The notes below the pieces were generated by a model. The model was not told where the DNA came from. It ran no database searches and saw only the letters and a list, made by a program, of their open reading frames with translations. Source: Bacillota bacterium (GTDB taxonomy: Bacteria; Bacillota; UBA4882; UBA8346). Taken from it: 64,000 nucleotides of DNA. The DNA lies in the NCBI GenBank assembly GCA_023429995.1, contig JAEZCE010000047.1:1-64000 (forward strand). Reading direction: 5' to 3'. Both the position numbers and the translations under genes were made by a program. Shown here one piece after another: positions 7,137-16,066 of the stretch; the stretch's first letter is position 1; each line of letters begins with the position of its first letter.

Positions 7137-8549
7137 TCATCGATAGGACTGGACTTGAATCTCTCCTTCGCTGTATACCAAAGACGCGTATTTAATTTCA
7201 TCCTGAATCATAATGGTCGTTTTCCCCATGGTGACCCGGACCCCGGGGTACATGGTTTCTTTTACGCGAATCCGCCCTTTCTCACGGGCAGGGTTTTGAA
7301 TTTCATTGGTTATGACTTGACAGGCAGTTTCAATTTCGGCTATTTGAGCTTTTAAAGCATAGGAAGTCTTTATCAAATTCTGTAACATTTCTTTTTTATC
7401 ATCCGGTAGGTTGGGAATTTTGCTTAAAATGACGATAGCCTTTTCAGCTTTCTCCAAACTATCGGTATTCTGTTTCAATTGGTTTTCCAAATCCTGAAGT
7501 TCCTGTTTGGTCTTTGGTTTTACTCCCACATCCAACTCGGTAACGGTTCCAAGCCTGGAGCCGATGGTCTTGGCCGATATTTCCTCGCCGGCGCGTAAAA
7601 GGCCGCCGACAATTAAACCCTTTCCGCCTTCAAGGATAATTTTGGAATTGGCGCCCACTTGACAATGCATGATCGATTCTTTAATCGTTATATTGCCATC
7701 ACTGTTGACCGTAACATGTTCAATATACTTCGCTGAAAAATCTCCCCCGCAAGAAATTTCCGATTTATCCATTCCGGAAACTCCACCTTGGATTAATAAA
7801 TTACCTCCTGCCTTGACATCAGCAGTATCTACATTACCGTATATCGTTACATCTCCCTCGGCTTCAACCTTAAAGCCGCTTTCAACGTTTCCCCGAATCA
7901 CTAAATTACCGGAAAAAATTACATTCCCGCTGTCAAAATTGACATCGCCCTTGACCTCATAGATGGGCAAAACCGTGACTTTACCGCTAACAATTGTCGG
8001 CTCTCCGCCACCTGTGGCTATGATTTTGGTGCCGTCATCAATCCATTCTACATTCTTCCCAAGCTTAATAAGCTTATCTTTGCCCGGAGTAGCCGGCAAC
8101 TCGCAGCCGCGAATATCGGACCCGGGATCGCCCTGGGTTGCTAAAATCTTTTCCGCAATGACTTGGCCTGCGGTTACATTCTGTACGGTTTGGATTTGTC
8201 GAAAATCAACTTTACCGGTGTCATCCTCGATACAAGATTTCCGAAAAACCCCGGTTTCAAAAAAATATCTAATATCCGCATCTCTACCTGCCACAGGAGC
8301 TTTTCCTCTGGCAATAATGAGTCCACCCATAGGATGTTGTTTTACAGCCATTTCAACGGCGCTGGATATAATTCCAAAAGTAATGCCTTCGGCGCGGATG
8401 GCCTCCATTGCCTCGTCGATTGTTGGCCAACTTCCAGCTCCGATTGGAGGATCAATAAATAAATTTGCCTCCATATTATTTGAAGAAACCTGAATTCGAC
8501 ACCGCCCATTACGGTCGGTTATAGGAACAGCACTCTTTTCATCAGCCAT
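7137..8549 (-). CDS. FapA family (DUF342) polymer-forming protein
   Basis: This 470-residue protein has the DUF342/FapA layout. The N-terminal module contains VKQHPMGGLIIARGKAPVAGRDADI. A right-handed beta-helix of short repeats follows (about 200-320, for example GNLVIRGNVESGFKVEAEGDVTIYG). A coiled coil lies near 345-415, and a small beta-rich tail closes the protein. DUF342 proteins are commonly encoded beside sigD in clostridial fla operons; the function is poorly defined, possibly polar localisation or membrane interaction. The start follows gaggtgtaagaaa. The sigD stop is only 4 bp upstream, so the genes are co-transcribed and probably translationally coupled. Confidence 0.85.
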   Translation of the reverse strand: MADEKSAVPITDRNGRCRIQVSSNNMEANLFIDPPIGAGSWPTIDEAMEAIRAEGITFGIISSAVEMAVKQHPMGGLIIARGKAPVAGRDADIRYFFETGVFRKSCIEDDTGKVDFRQIQTVQNVTAGQVIAEKILATQGDPGSDIRGCELPATPGKDKLIKLGKNVEWIDDGTKIIATGGGEPTIVSGKVTVLPIYEVKGDVNFDSGNVIFSGNLVIRGNVESGFKVEAEGDVTIYGNVDTADVKAGGNLLIQGGVSGMDKSEISCGGDFSAKYIEHVTVNSDGNITIKESIMHCQVGANSKIILEGGKGLIVGGLLRAGEEISAKTIGSRLGTVTELDVGVKPKTKQELQDLENQLKQNTDSLEKAEKAIVILSKIPNLPDDKKEMLQNLIKTSYALKAQIAEIETACQVITNEIQNPAREKGRIRVKETMYPGVRVTMGKTTIMIQDEIKYASLVYSEGEIQVQSYR

Positions 8550-8553
8550 TTTC

Positions 8554-9348
8554 TTACACCTCCTCTATTGATTTCCGCCAGCGATTTAGGCGGCCACGGA
8601 GTCTAAATATCGCTTTGGTATGTATCTGGGAAACTCGAGATTCGGAAATTTCCATAATCTCTCCGATTTCTTTGAGGGTCAAACCTTCATAATAATATAA
8701 GGCGATAACCATCCGTTCCCTTTCGGGTAAACAATCAATCGCCGAAGCCAGCGTGGTCTTGATCTCTTCCATCTCCACTTGATGAAGGGGATCCTCGCTT
8801 TCGTTATTACGAACCAAGTCCAAAACACGAACCGTATCGTCATCGTTGGAATGAACCAGCCACAGTTCATCTAAAGAACTTAATGTTGTACAACTGACTT
8901 CGGATAAGAGTTGGTAAAATTCATGAATACTAATACCCATTGCTTCACTGATTTCTTGGTCGGATGCCGAACGCCCCAGACGATTCTCAAGATCGGCGCA
9001 AATTCGTTCCAACTCTCGCGATTTCTGCCTTACGGAACGGGGTACCCAATCATTACTCCGTAATCCGTCTAAAATAGCTCCGCGAATTCTAGCGATGGCG
9101 TATGTTTCAAATTTGATACCCCTCATGGGATCAAATTTTTCAATGGCATCCATCAATCCGAAAATTCCAAAGCTAACCAAATCATCAAACTCGACATTTG
9201 ATGGCAAACCAATCGCTACACGCCCCGCAACATATTTTACAAGTGGAGCATATCTCAAAATAATTGCTTCTCTGGTTGCGGGAGATTTTGACGATAAGTA
9301 ATTCTGCCATAACATCTCCTCGCCCTGAGCGGTTTTATCGACTGACAT
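8554..9348 (-). CDS. sigD: Flagellar RNA polymerase sigma factor SigD (FliA/WhiG family)
   Basis: This 264-residue alternative sigma factor directs late flagellar, chemotaxis and autolysin genes. Region 2 reads VEFDDLVSFGIFGLMDAIEKFDP then FETYAIARIRGAILDGLRSNDWVPRSVR, the hallmark of the FliA/SigD/WhiG group. Region 4 has LTLKEIGEIMEISESRVSQIHTKA. The start follows ggagggttgaa. Upstream is cheD and downstream the fapA-like gene. A promoter of its own consensus lies at the head of the operon (39990-40016), implying autoregulation. Its anti-sigma factor FlgM is not encoded in the window. Confidence 0.95.
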   Translation of the reverse strand: MSVDKTAQGEEMLWQNYLSSKSPATREAIILRYAPLVKYVAGRVAIGLPSNVEFDDLVSFGIFGLMDAIEKFDPMRGIKFETYAIARIRGAILDGLRSNDWVPRSVRQKSRELERICADLENRLGRSASDQEISEAMGISIHEFYQLLSEVSCTTLSSLDELWLVHSNDDDTVRVLDLVRNNESEDPLHQVEMEEIKTTLASAIDCLPERERMVIALYYYEGLTLKEIGEIMEISESRVSQIHTKAIFRLRGRLNRWRKSIEEV

Positions 9349-9437
9349 TTCAACCCTCCTACTGCGTTAACATACGCTCCATCCCGTTGGCTTTATTTCC
9401 GTCCTTGTAAAAGAATTACGAAAACGATAAGTAACTT

Positions 9438-9920
9438 CTATAAAATGGAGGTTGAACTCATTGATTTTACTTCAATTACTCCGGTATCCAAGTCCAAAGA
9501 AACACTTTTCCCGGCATGGCCCCCGATGCTTTTGGCCGCTATCTCCAGATTCATTCTGCGGCAGATCTCTTCAACAGCCATGATATTACGCTCCCCCACC
9601 CCCAGATGAACATTCTGACTACCGGTGGAGAACATCTCAGCGCCTCCGATAATTTTGATGATGATATGATCGAAAATCGCGCCAAGGTTCTCTAATTCTT
9701 GTATCAATAATGGTATTGCGGTATCAGCAAATTTGGCTTGATTGATAGGGGAAACCCCTAAAGAACTGTCGGGCAACATAATATGAGCAAGTCCGCCAAT
9801 TTTGGATGTTGTATCATAAGCACAAACCCCTACGCAAGATCCAAGTCCCAAAGTAATAATTTTATCCGGAGATTTACCGACCTTAAGCTCGGCCATTCCA
9901 ACACGAATTACTTCTGCCAT
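9438..9920 (-). CDS. cheD: Chemoreceptor glutamine deamidase CheD
   Basis: CheD deamidates specific glutamines on chemoreceptors and, in Bacillus-type systems, binds CheC and stimulates its CheY-P phosphatase activity. The catalytic cysteine is in TLGLGSCVGV (Cys29) and the catalytic histidine in LAHIMLP (His46). GGAEMF and GGHAGKSVSLDL are also conserved family blocks. The length of 160 residues is normal. It overlaps the end of cheC by 13 bp, which fits coupled expression of the CheC-CheD pair. Confidence 0.95.
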   Translation of the reverse strand: MAEVIRVGMAELKVGKSPDKIITLGLGSCVGVCAYDTTSKIGGLAHIMLPDSSLGVSPINQAKFADTAIPLLIQELENLGAIFDHIIIKIIGGAEMFSTGSQNVHLGVGERNIMAVEEICRRMNLEIAAKSIGGHAGKSVSLDLDTGVIEVKSMSSTSIL

Positions 9921-10537
9921 GCCGTTGTGACTCCGAGAGCGTTTAAGATAATTTCTAACGAACCCGGATCAGGGATAAGGAAGAAATGCCCATTAATTTG
10001 TCGATCGGTCAGACTAAATTGCGTTTTTATCATCAAGGCGTAATCACCGATTATTCCTAAATCAATTAATGCCGTATTAACAATCGCGCCAACCATATCA
10101 CATGCAAAAAAGGGAACGGATGATATTTGTTGTAATCCGGTCAACCGGGTGAGCGCATGTAAATATGCGCCGGTCATAATATTCCCGATTTCTTTCAATG
10201 CGGATTGTTCATACTCAAGAAATTCCTTCGTCGTCCCGGCAGCACGCCGGGCGATTCGGTCCACCAGCGTCTTTGCCTCTGGAACCGAAAACAAAAATAC
10301 GATTTTTCCGGGGGCATCCCCGAAAACACGCATATAGATACCGACTACTTCGTTTTCAGAACCCCCAAAAATATTACTTGCATCCGCCAAGGGGATAATC
10401 GAGACGTCCGGTACGGTCATCTCTATTTTCTCCGCCACCAATTGAGAAAGGGCGGTGGCTGCATGTCCAGCTCCGATATTACCAATTTCTTTTAAAACAT
10501 CCAAATGGGTCTGGTTGAGGTCTATCATCCTAAACAT
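9908..10537 (-). CDS. cheC: CheY-P phosphatase CheC
   Basis: CheC removes phosphate from CheY-P and regulates receptor adaptation through CheD. Two active-site copies are visible, LKEIGNIGAGHAATAL (about 15-30) and LKEIGNIMTGAYLHAL (about 110-125), each with the E..N pair required for phosphatase activity. I chose the ATG at 10537, which follows ggagggctaat and is 1 bp after the cheW stop; the longer frame upstream overlaps cheW. The protein is 209 residues. Confidence 0.93.
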   Translation of the reverse strand: MFRMIDLNQTHLDVLKEIGNIGAGHAATALSQLVAEKIEMTVPDVSIIPLADASNIFGGSENEVVGIYMRVFGDAPGKIVFLFSVPEAKTLVDRIARRAAGTTKEFLEYEQSALKEIGNIMTGAYLHALTRLTGLQQISSVPFFACDMVGAIVNTALIDLGIIGDYALMIKTQFSLTDRQINGHFFLIPDPGSLEIILNALGVTTAWQK

Positions 10538-10538
10538 A

Positions 10539-11033
10539 TTAGCCCTCCGACCCGCCCTGCATTTCATTAAGCTCTTTAACTTCTTCCGCCGAAAGCGCCC
10601 GTTCCAAATCCAAAAGAATAATTAACCGTTCTCCGATTTTGACAACTCCACTTAAAAAATAGGCATCCACGCCCTTGGTAATTGAAGGCGCAAGTTCAAT
10701 GGAAGATACTGGAACGCGCAAGACCTCCATAACCTGATCAACCATCATTCCGATTTGATTTCCGCTGACTTCAACAATAACAATTCTTGATTCGTGTCCG
10801 ATTGCATGGACTACCAATCCAAACCGTTTTCGTAGATCAACGATCGGAACGATTTCTCCACGTAAGTTAATAACTCCCTCAACAAACCCAGGAGATTTGG
10901 GAACCCTGGTGATCCCCTGACCTAGCCGCTCTATTTCTCGAACTTGTAAAATATCAACGCCAAATTCCTCATCACCAAGTTTAAAAATTACAAGCTGCCG
11001 TGTTTCCTCGTGTACCTCGGTCTTGCCTTTCAT
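10539..11033 (-). CDS. cheW: Chemotaxis coupling protein CheW
   Basis: CheW links CheA to chemoreceptors. The single CheW SH3-like domain covers the protein (164 residues), with LVIFKLGDEEFGVDILQVREIER at the start and the conserved NLRGEIVPIVDLRKRFGL block (about 52-70). The start follows aggaggaacagga. It lies between cheA and cheC in the Bacillus order. The C-terminal tail is short and acidic. Confidence 0.95.
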   Translation of the reverse strand: MKGKTEVHEETRQLVIFKLGDEEFGVDILQVREIERLGQGITRVPKSPGFVEGVINLRGEIVPIVDLRKRFGLVVHAIGHESRIVIVEVSGNQIGMMVDQVMEVLRVPVSSIELAPSITKGVDAYFLSGVVKIGERLIILLDLERALSAEEVKELNEMQGGSEG

Positions 11034-11097
11034 TCCTGTTCCTCCTTTAACAAAAGCTTTCGAAAGCTAACTGCGTTAAAAGTCCATCGCAGAAAGA

Positions 11098-13047
11098 TTA
11101 AGCGACCGCCCTCATATCTAAAATCAAGGCGACTTTGCCATCTCCGAGAATCGTTGCTCCGGCTATCCCCTTAATTGAACCAAGATAACCGCCAAGTGAT
11201 TTGATGACCACATCCTGCTGCCTTAATAAAGAATCAACCACACAAGCGATCAAACGTTCACCGGTTCGAATAATCACTACGTCCAAATCATCCAACTGCT
11301 GGTTTATTGCATCAGGAGTTCCTAATAGATCTTGCAGGCGAATGAGGGGAATGACCTCGCCCCGCAACATGAGGACTTCCTGCTTGTTGATGCGCCTGAT
11401 TTCACTTGGTTTGAGACTGACGATTTGTTCCACATAACTGGAGGGGATTGCATAAATCTCTTTCCCAAGTTGAATCATCAGTGTCTGAATAATCGCCAAA
11501 GTTAAAGGTAACCGAATGGTAATCAAGGAACCTTCGCCATAAACCGATTCAATACTTACAAATCCACCCAAAGAGTCTACTTTCGATTTTACGACATCCA
11601 TTCCCACCCCACGACCGGAAACATTGGTCACTTGATCCGCTGTGGAAAAACCGGGCAAAAATGTAACCTCTAAAACATCTTGATCATCCATTTCGTTAAG
11701 GGCTTCAGCCGATAAGAGACCTGCTTTCATGGCTTTTTCCTTAACTTTCCTGACATCAAACCCTTTACCGTCATCTTGAATGGTTATGATAACGCTATTG
11801 CCTTCTTGATAGGCATTTAAAACGACTTTTCCTTTAGGCGATTTGTTATTCCGTTCCCTTTCTTCCGCTGTTTCAATGCCGTGATCCACTGCATTCCGAA
11901 TAACATGGACCAAGGGATCGCCGATTTCATCGATTACAGTCCGGTCCAGCTCTGTTTCAGCCCCATGAATTTCAAGCTCGATTTCTTTTCCAAGTTCACG
12001 GGACAAATCTCGAATCAAACGGGGAAAACGGGAAAATACGGTATCGATCGGGACCATCCGGGCCCGCATAACACTATCTCTTAAATCCAAGGTGAGACGG
12101 CCGACTTGTTCGACGACTTCATTGAGATCCCTGGAACCAATCGTCGTCCCAAGCGCTTCCAATCTCGAACGGCTGATAACAAGCTCCGCGACGAGATTCA
12201 TCAAATCATCCAGTTTCTTTATTTCGACCCGAACTGTTTGTTGGGGGCTAATCTTACCTTTGTCATGTTCAACAGTTTCCAGAACCCGCTTCTCAGTAAG
12301 TAACTGATCGATTTTGGGTTCTTCGGCGGAGACTTTATCGACATCCATAATATTGGTGATGGCTTTAACAAAATCCCCCGCGGAGCTGGTCGACACCACT
12401 CCGATAATGAACTGTAAATCAAAATGTTCATCTTCCAAATCTTTAACAGTCGGAATACTGCGGATAATCGTTCCTAATCTTTCTATCTCCCGCAACACCA
12501 TAAATACACGGGCGCCTTTTAATAGACAATTTTCAACCAACGTCACATGCAGATGATAAAATTTAGCACCACCCGCAACCGCTGTCTGAATTTGCTCTTT
12601 CTCGGTTTCCGCATAACGCAACTGCAGATTTTGACGCCGTTCCCCCTGGGGTTGTGCTACTGCCACGTCCCCGTTGACAAAGCGGCGTAAGCCTTGAACA
12701 ACTCCGGTAATTTCAATATCCTCTTCAATTCCTTCACCGATTTTATTCGCTAAAATCTCAAGCAAATCCACAGATTCAAACAATATATTGGTGATTTCGG
12801 AATTCAGGGCGATTTCTTTGGAACGGAGTTTGCTCAAAACATCTTCCATGGCATGAGTCAAATTACTCATTTTATTAAAGCCCATGGTCGCCGAGGCGCC
12901 TTTTAAGGTGTGCGCGGCGCGAAAAATCTTATCTAAAATGGCAGAATTCTCCGGATCATGCTCGAGTTCCAGCAATGATTGATTCAAAGTTTGAAGATGC
13001 TCTTGGCTTTCATCAATAAAAACGCTCAAATATTGGGAAACTTCCAT
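11098..13047 (-). CDS. cheA: Chemotaxis histidine kinase CheA
   Basis: CheA is the receptor-coupled kinase that phosphorylates CheY. Domains in order are HPt (phospho-accepting His46 in AAHTLKGASATMGF), a CheY-binding P2-like domain (about 165-245) and dimerisation (about 275-340). The HATPase domain follows, with the N box HVIRNAVDHGIE and the G1 box DDGKGFDV. A C-terminal CheW-like regulatory domain with LRGEVIPLIRL closes the protein. At 649 residues it is of ordinary length. The start follows gggggaaggatt. No cheB lies next to it, unlike in Bacillus; a PilZ gene is found there instead. Confidence 0.97.
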   Translation of the reverse strand: MEVSQYLSVFIDESQEHLQTLNQSLLELEHDPENSAILDKIFRAAHTLKGASATMGFNKMSNLTHAMEDVLSKLRSKEIALNSEITNILFESVDLLEILANKIGEGIEEDIEITGVVQGLRRFVNGDVAVAQPQGERRQNLQLRYAETEKEQIQTAVAGGAKFYHLHVTLVENCLLKGARVFMVLREIERLGTIIRSIPTVKDLEDEHFDLQFIIGVVSTSSAGDFVKAITNIMDVDKVSAEEPKIDQLLTEKRVLETVEHDKGKISPQQTVRVEIKKLDDLMNLVAELVISRSRLEALGTTIGSRDLNEVVEQVGRLTLDLRDSVMRARMVPIDTVFSRFPRLIRDLSRELGKEIELEIHGAETELDRTVIDEIGDPLVHVIRNAVDHGIETAEERERNNKSPKGKVVLNAYQEGNSVIITIQDDGKGFDVRKVKEKAMKAGLLSAEALNEMDDQDVLEVTFLPGFSTADQVTNVSGRGVGMDVVKSKVDSLGGFVSIESVYGEGSLITIRLPLTLAIIQTLMIQLGKEIYAIPSSYVEQIVSLKPSEIRRINKQEVLMLRGEVIPLIRLQDLLGTPDAINQQLDDLDVVIIRTGERLIACVVDSLLRQQDVVIKSLGGYLGSIKGIAGATILGDGKVALILDMRAVA

Positions 13048-13066
13048 AATCCTTCCCCCTCAAGGG

Positions 13067-13717
13067 TTAAATTAGACCTTTTACACGCAATTCCTGCTGC
13101 TTATAAATAAATTTCAGAATCTTCTTTTTCTTGCTGTCCGACATGTTCAAATAGCGCAAACTAGCCCAAAAATTATTCGGCGAACCCGGTTCGGGATGAT
13201 CTAAACGCCCCACCCTGACTACATCGGCATAGGCCATGATTTCTTCATTACTATCCGGAAGCACAATTGCAAGTTTAAGTTTGGCATGCAAAGGATACTC
13301 TTCGGGAGCTTCAATCCTTATCCCGCCGGCGCTGATATCTACGGAGTTTATACTATAAGAAGCCACCGGGATTTCGTTCCTGTAAAAATAAAGAAGCTCA
13401 ACCGGAATCCGAACAGCCAGCCGTACATCTGAACGATCCCTCCGTTCAATAGTAGCCGGTATCGAAACGGTCAGAGGCTTAGAATCACTTTCAGCCAAAT
13501 CAACCACTCTGCCATTAAACACATACCTGGCTTCTTCTTTGCAAATATGAACGATTAATGTTGCGCCCAATTTCAGTGGAATAGCAGCTCCCGCCAAACG
13601 CGGCGTTTCGAGATTCAATTTAGTATCCAAAACACGAAGGATACGGCTGGGATACTCGCCTCGAAAATATCCGTCCGAAATTTCGATTTCAACATAGTCA
13701 CCGTTTTCAAAACTCAT
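13067..13717 (-). CDS. PilZ-domain flagellar brake protein (YcgR/MotI-like)
   Basis: The 216-residue protein has an N-terminal YcgR-N-like beta domain (about 5-95) and a C-terminal PilZ domain. The cyclic-di-GMP motifs are visible: an arginine-rich entry RRDRSDVRLAVR and the distal DISAGG. PilZ proteins of this layout bind c-di-GMP and slow or stop the flagellar motor. The start follows gaggtaataaaa, 14 bp after flhG. Its place between flhG and cheA is where Bacillus carries cheB. Whether it binds c-di-GMP is inferred from the motifs only. Confidence 0.85.
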   Translation of the reverse strand: MSFENGDYVEIEISDGYFRGEYPSRILRVLDTKLNLETPRLAGAAIPLKLGATLIVHICKEEARYVFNGRVVDLAESDSKPLTVSIPATIERRDRSDVRLAVRIPVELLYFYRNEIPVASYSINSVDISAGGIRIEAPEEYPLHAKLKLAIVLPDSNEEIMAYADVVRVGRLDHPEPGSPNNFWASLRYLNMSDSKKKKILKFIYKQQELRVKGLI

Positions 13718-13731
13718 TTTTATTACCTCAA

Positions 13732-14595
13732 TTAACGAAATTTCTCAATCAGTCGGTCAAAAAAGCCCGTTGAATGATGTAAACTTTCCATACCGTTACT
13801 CAATAGGTTTCGAGCGATTTGATCCACCGATTGACCCGCCATTGAGCGCGGGTGGCTAATAATAAAAGGTTGCTGTTCCTTTACCGCCCTCGGGATAATC
13901 GGATCGTAGGGAATATACCCTAGGGGCAGCAAATCGATACCCAAAAAACGCTTTGATACAGTAGAGAGCCTATCCACGACTTGACTTCCTTCACTGTCGT
14001 TTTTGACCATATTGACCACAAGCCAAATCAAGGTATTGGGATCACTGCTTGCTACCACCTTGATCAAACCATAGGCATCCGTGATTGCTGTCGGTTCAGG
14101 TGTCGTAACAACAACAACTTCCCCGGCGGCAAGCACAAATTTTAAAACGTTTTTGGATAAGCCGGCTCCGGTATCTATTATCATTATATCGGCATATTTT
14201 TCAATTTCATTTAGTTCCAGCAAACATTGTTCCAAACTTTTTTCACTTAAATTAGCGAGCTTATAAACTCCGGACCCACTGGCAATAACCCGCAATCCGG
14301 CAGGACCATTGATCATTACATCCGTGATTTTCTTTTCGCCTAAGATAACGTGTCCCAAGTTATAAGGGGGGAGTACTCCCATGATTACATCCACATTGGC
14401 CAGTCCCAAATCCGCATCAACCAACAACGGTTTGGCTCCAAGTTTAGCAAGGGCAATTCCCATATTCACCGAAAAATTGGTTTTGCCAACTCCACCTTTA
14501 CCACTGGTTACAGCGATAACGCGCGTTTGATTTATAAGGTTCTTATTGCCAGCGCCTCTGACAATTTCCCGTAATCGTTCAGCCTGGTCCGCCAT
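13732..14595 (-). CDS. flhG: MinD-like ATPase FlhG (FleN)
   Basis: FlhG is a ParA/MinD-type ATPase that controls flagellar number and placement together with FlhF. The deviant Walker A motif is SGKGGVGKTNFSVN (about 30-43), followed by the switch region LLVDADLGLANVDVIMG and the Walker B-like IMIIDTGAGLS. An N-terminal AERLREIV segment resembles the DQAxxLR motif used to stimulate FlhF. I place the start at the ATG at 14595, preceded by gaggtggct; the GTG two codons upstream overlaps that site. Confidence 0.93.
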   Translation of the reverse strand: MADQAERLREIVRGAGNKNLINQTRVIAVTSGKGGVGKTNFSVNMGIALAKLGAKPLLVDADLGLANVDVIMGVLPPYNLGHVILGEKKITDVMINGPAGLRVIASGSGVYKLANLSEKSLEQCLLELNEIEKYADIMIIDTGAGLSKNVLKFVLAAGEVVVVTTPEPTAITDAYGLIKVVASSDPNTLIWLVVNMVKNDSEGSQVVDRLSTVSKRFLGIDLLPLGYIPYDPIIPRAVKEQQPFIISHPRSMAGQSVDQIARNLLSNGMESLHHSTGFFDRLIEKFR

Positions 14596-14641
14596 AGCCA
14601 CCTCTTCTAAAATCTAAAAATACTCCTTTGTAGCGAATGAA

Positions 14642-16066
14642 TTATATTAAATGGGAAAGTAGTTTGTCCGATTTAGCTATTTCGATATCATCCGGAACAT
14701 TTTGGCCAGTGGTTAAATATGAAATCGGCCTGCGAATTTTCCAAGCCAAACTAACTATGGAGCCAAAACTATCGGTTTCATCAAGTTTGGTAAAAATTAA
14801 ATGAGTATAAGCAATCTGCGAAAAATTCTCCGCGATACTAATCATATCTTGGTATCTCGTAGTAGCGCTAATGGCTAATAATATCAAGCCAATCTTGGAA
14901 TGAGACAGAAATTTCTTCAATTCATCCATCATGGCCTGATTATGGGGACTACGCCCGGCGGTGTCAATGAGAATCAAGTCGCAATCATGCAAATTTTGAA
15001 ATGATTGACTTAAATCCGCCGGTTTATAAACCACCTCGACCGGCAGGTTAATAATGTCGCCATAGGTTTTTAAATGTTCAACCGCTGCGATCCGATAGGT
15101 ATCAATTGTTATTAAGCCAACCTTCTTGCCTTCGAACAAATTATAATTTGCAGCCAATTTGGCAATGGTCGTAGTTTTTCCAACACCTGTCGGTCCAATC
15201 AAGGCCATGATTTGCTGTTCGCCCTGAATTCCCAGCTGAATGGGTTCCGAAAACATCAGTCGGGAAGAAAGAACTTGCCGGCAATAAGCTGCCCAGCCCC
15301 CATTCTCAACTCCATTCCCTTCAAGAAGATAACTTGGGATTTGAAGGAGGAGATAGTCGATGAGTTCTCCTTCAAATCCGAGATGCTGTAAATATTGGCG
15401 AAAATTATCCAAAGCAGCGTTATTTCGCTCCCCGGAATTGGAATTGGCAAAAGCCGGAGACTGGTTTTGCGGCATTGGCTTTTTTGTCGCTACTTGCCGA
15501 ATTAGTTCTTTCATTTCGGCGATTTCTTCTTGCAAAGAGGTTAGTGTTGGTACATTGGACTGTAGATTATTTGGGAAATTAGCAGCCGGTTCGGTATTGG
15601 TATAAATCCCGGACGCAGCAGGTATATTTGTTTGATTGGCGATTCCCGCCTGAGATTGAGTATGCACGATACCCGGCACTGAAAATGGTTGCGTCTGGGC
15701 AATAAAAGGCTGAGGCGCGGCTTGAGCGAGCACCGGTGTGCTGACGACCAAGGGTGCTATTTCTTGAGCTACGTTTCCACTAACAACGGACGGCGAAACT
15801 TGCGGAATTGAATTCATATTGGAAACAGGCGTAGCAGTTGGAACAGTAACATTTTCTTGGACAGGATCAGCTTTTTTAGGCCGGTTTTCTCCAACTTTTT
15901 CATCAACCGCAGCAATAACTTCGAAGCGCCGTTGAGAAAATAGCCCCAAGAAACCGCCTTCCTTGAAAGGTTTGGTATGTAAAATAATGGCGTTTCGTCC
16001 TAAATCATTTTTAACTCGAGTAATAGCTTCCTGAATGGAATCAGCGACATAACGTTTGACTCTCAT
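14642..16066 (-). CDS. flhF: Flagellar biosynthesis SRP-type GTPase FlhF
   Basis: FlhF is the third SRP-family GTPase, positioning flagella at the membrane. The basic N-terminal B domain (RVKRYVADSIQEAITRVKNDLG) leads into a long Pro/Gln-rich linker (about 75-200). The NG domain follows, with the P-loop ALIGPTGVGKTTTIAKLAAN, ITIDTYRIAAVEHLKTY and LILIDTAGRSPHN, then TKLDETDSFG. Its ATG overlaps the flhA stop as TAATG, so translation is coupled. The linker is longer than usual, making 474 residues. Confidence 0.94.
   Translation of the reverse strand: MRVKRYVADSIQEAITRVKNDLGRNAIILHTKPFKEGGFLGLFSQRRFEVIAAVDEKVGENRPKKADPVQENVTVPTATPVSNMNSIPQVSPSVVSGNVAQEIAPLVVSTPVLAQAAPQPFIAQTQPFSVPGIVHTQSQAGIANQTNIPAASGIYTNTEPAANFPNNLQSNVPTLTSLQEEIAEMKELIRQVATKKPMPQNQSPAFANSNSGERNNAALDNFRQYLQHLGFEGELIDYLLLQIPSYLLEGNGVENGGWAAYCRQVLSSRLMFSEPIQLGIQGEQQIMALIGPTGVGKTTTIAKLAANYNLFEGKKVGLITIDTYRIAAVEHLKTYGDIINLPVEVVYKPADLSQSFQNLHDCDLILIDTAGRSPHNQAMMDELKKFLSHSKIGLILLAISATTRYQDMISIAENFSQIAYTHLIFTKLDETDSFGSIVSLAWKIRRPISYLTTGQNVPDDIEIAKSDKLLSHLI

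Noticed and set aside
12106..12556. Several plus-strand frames of 65-80 codons inside cheA
   Set aside because: All are shadows of a conserved minus-strand gene. The same holds for plus-strand frames over fapA-like, flhA, fliH, fliI, flgE and the GH5 gene.
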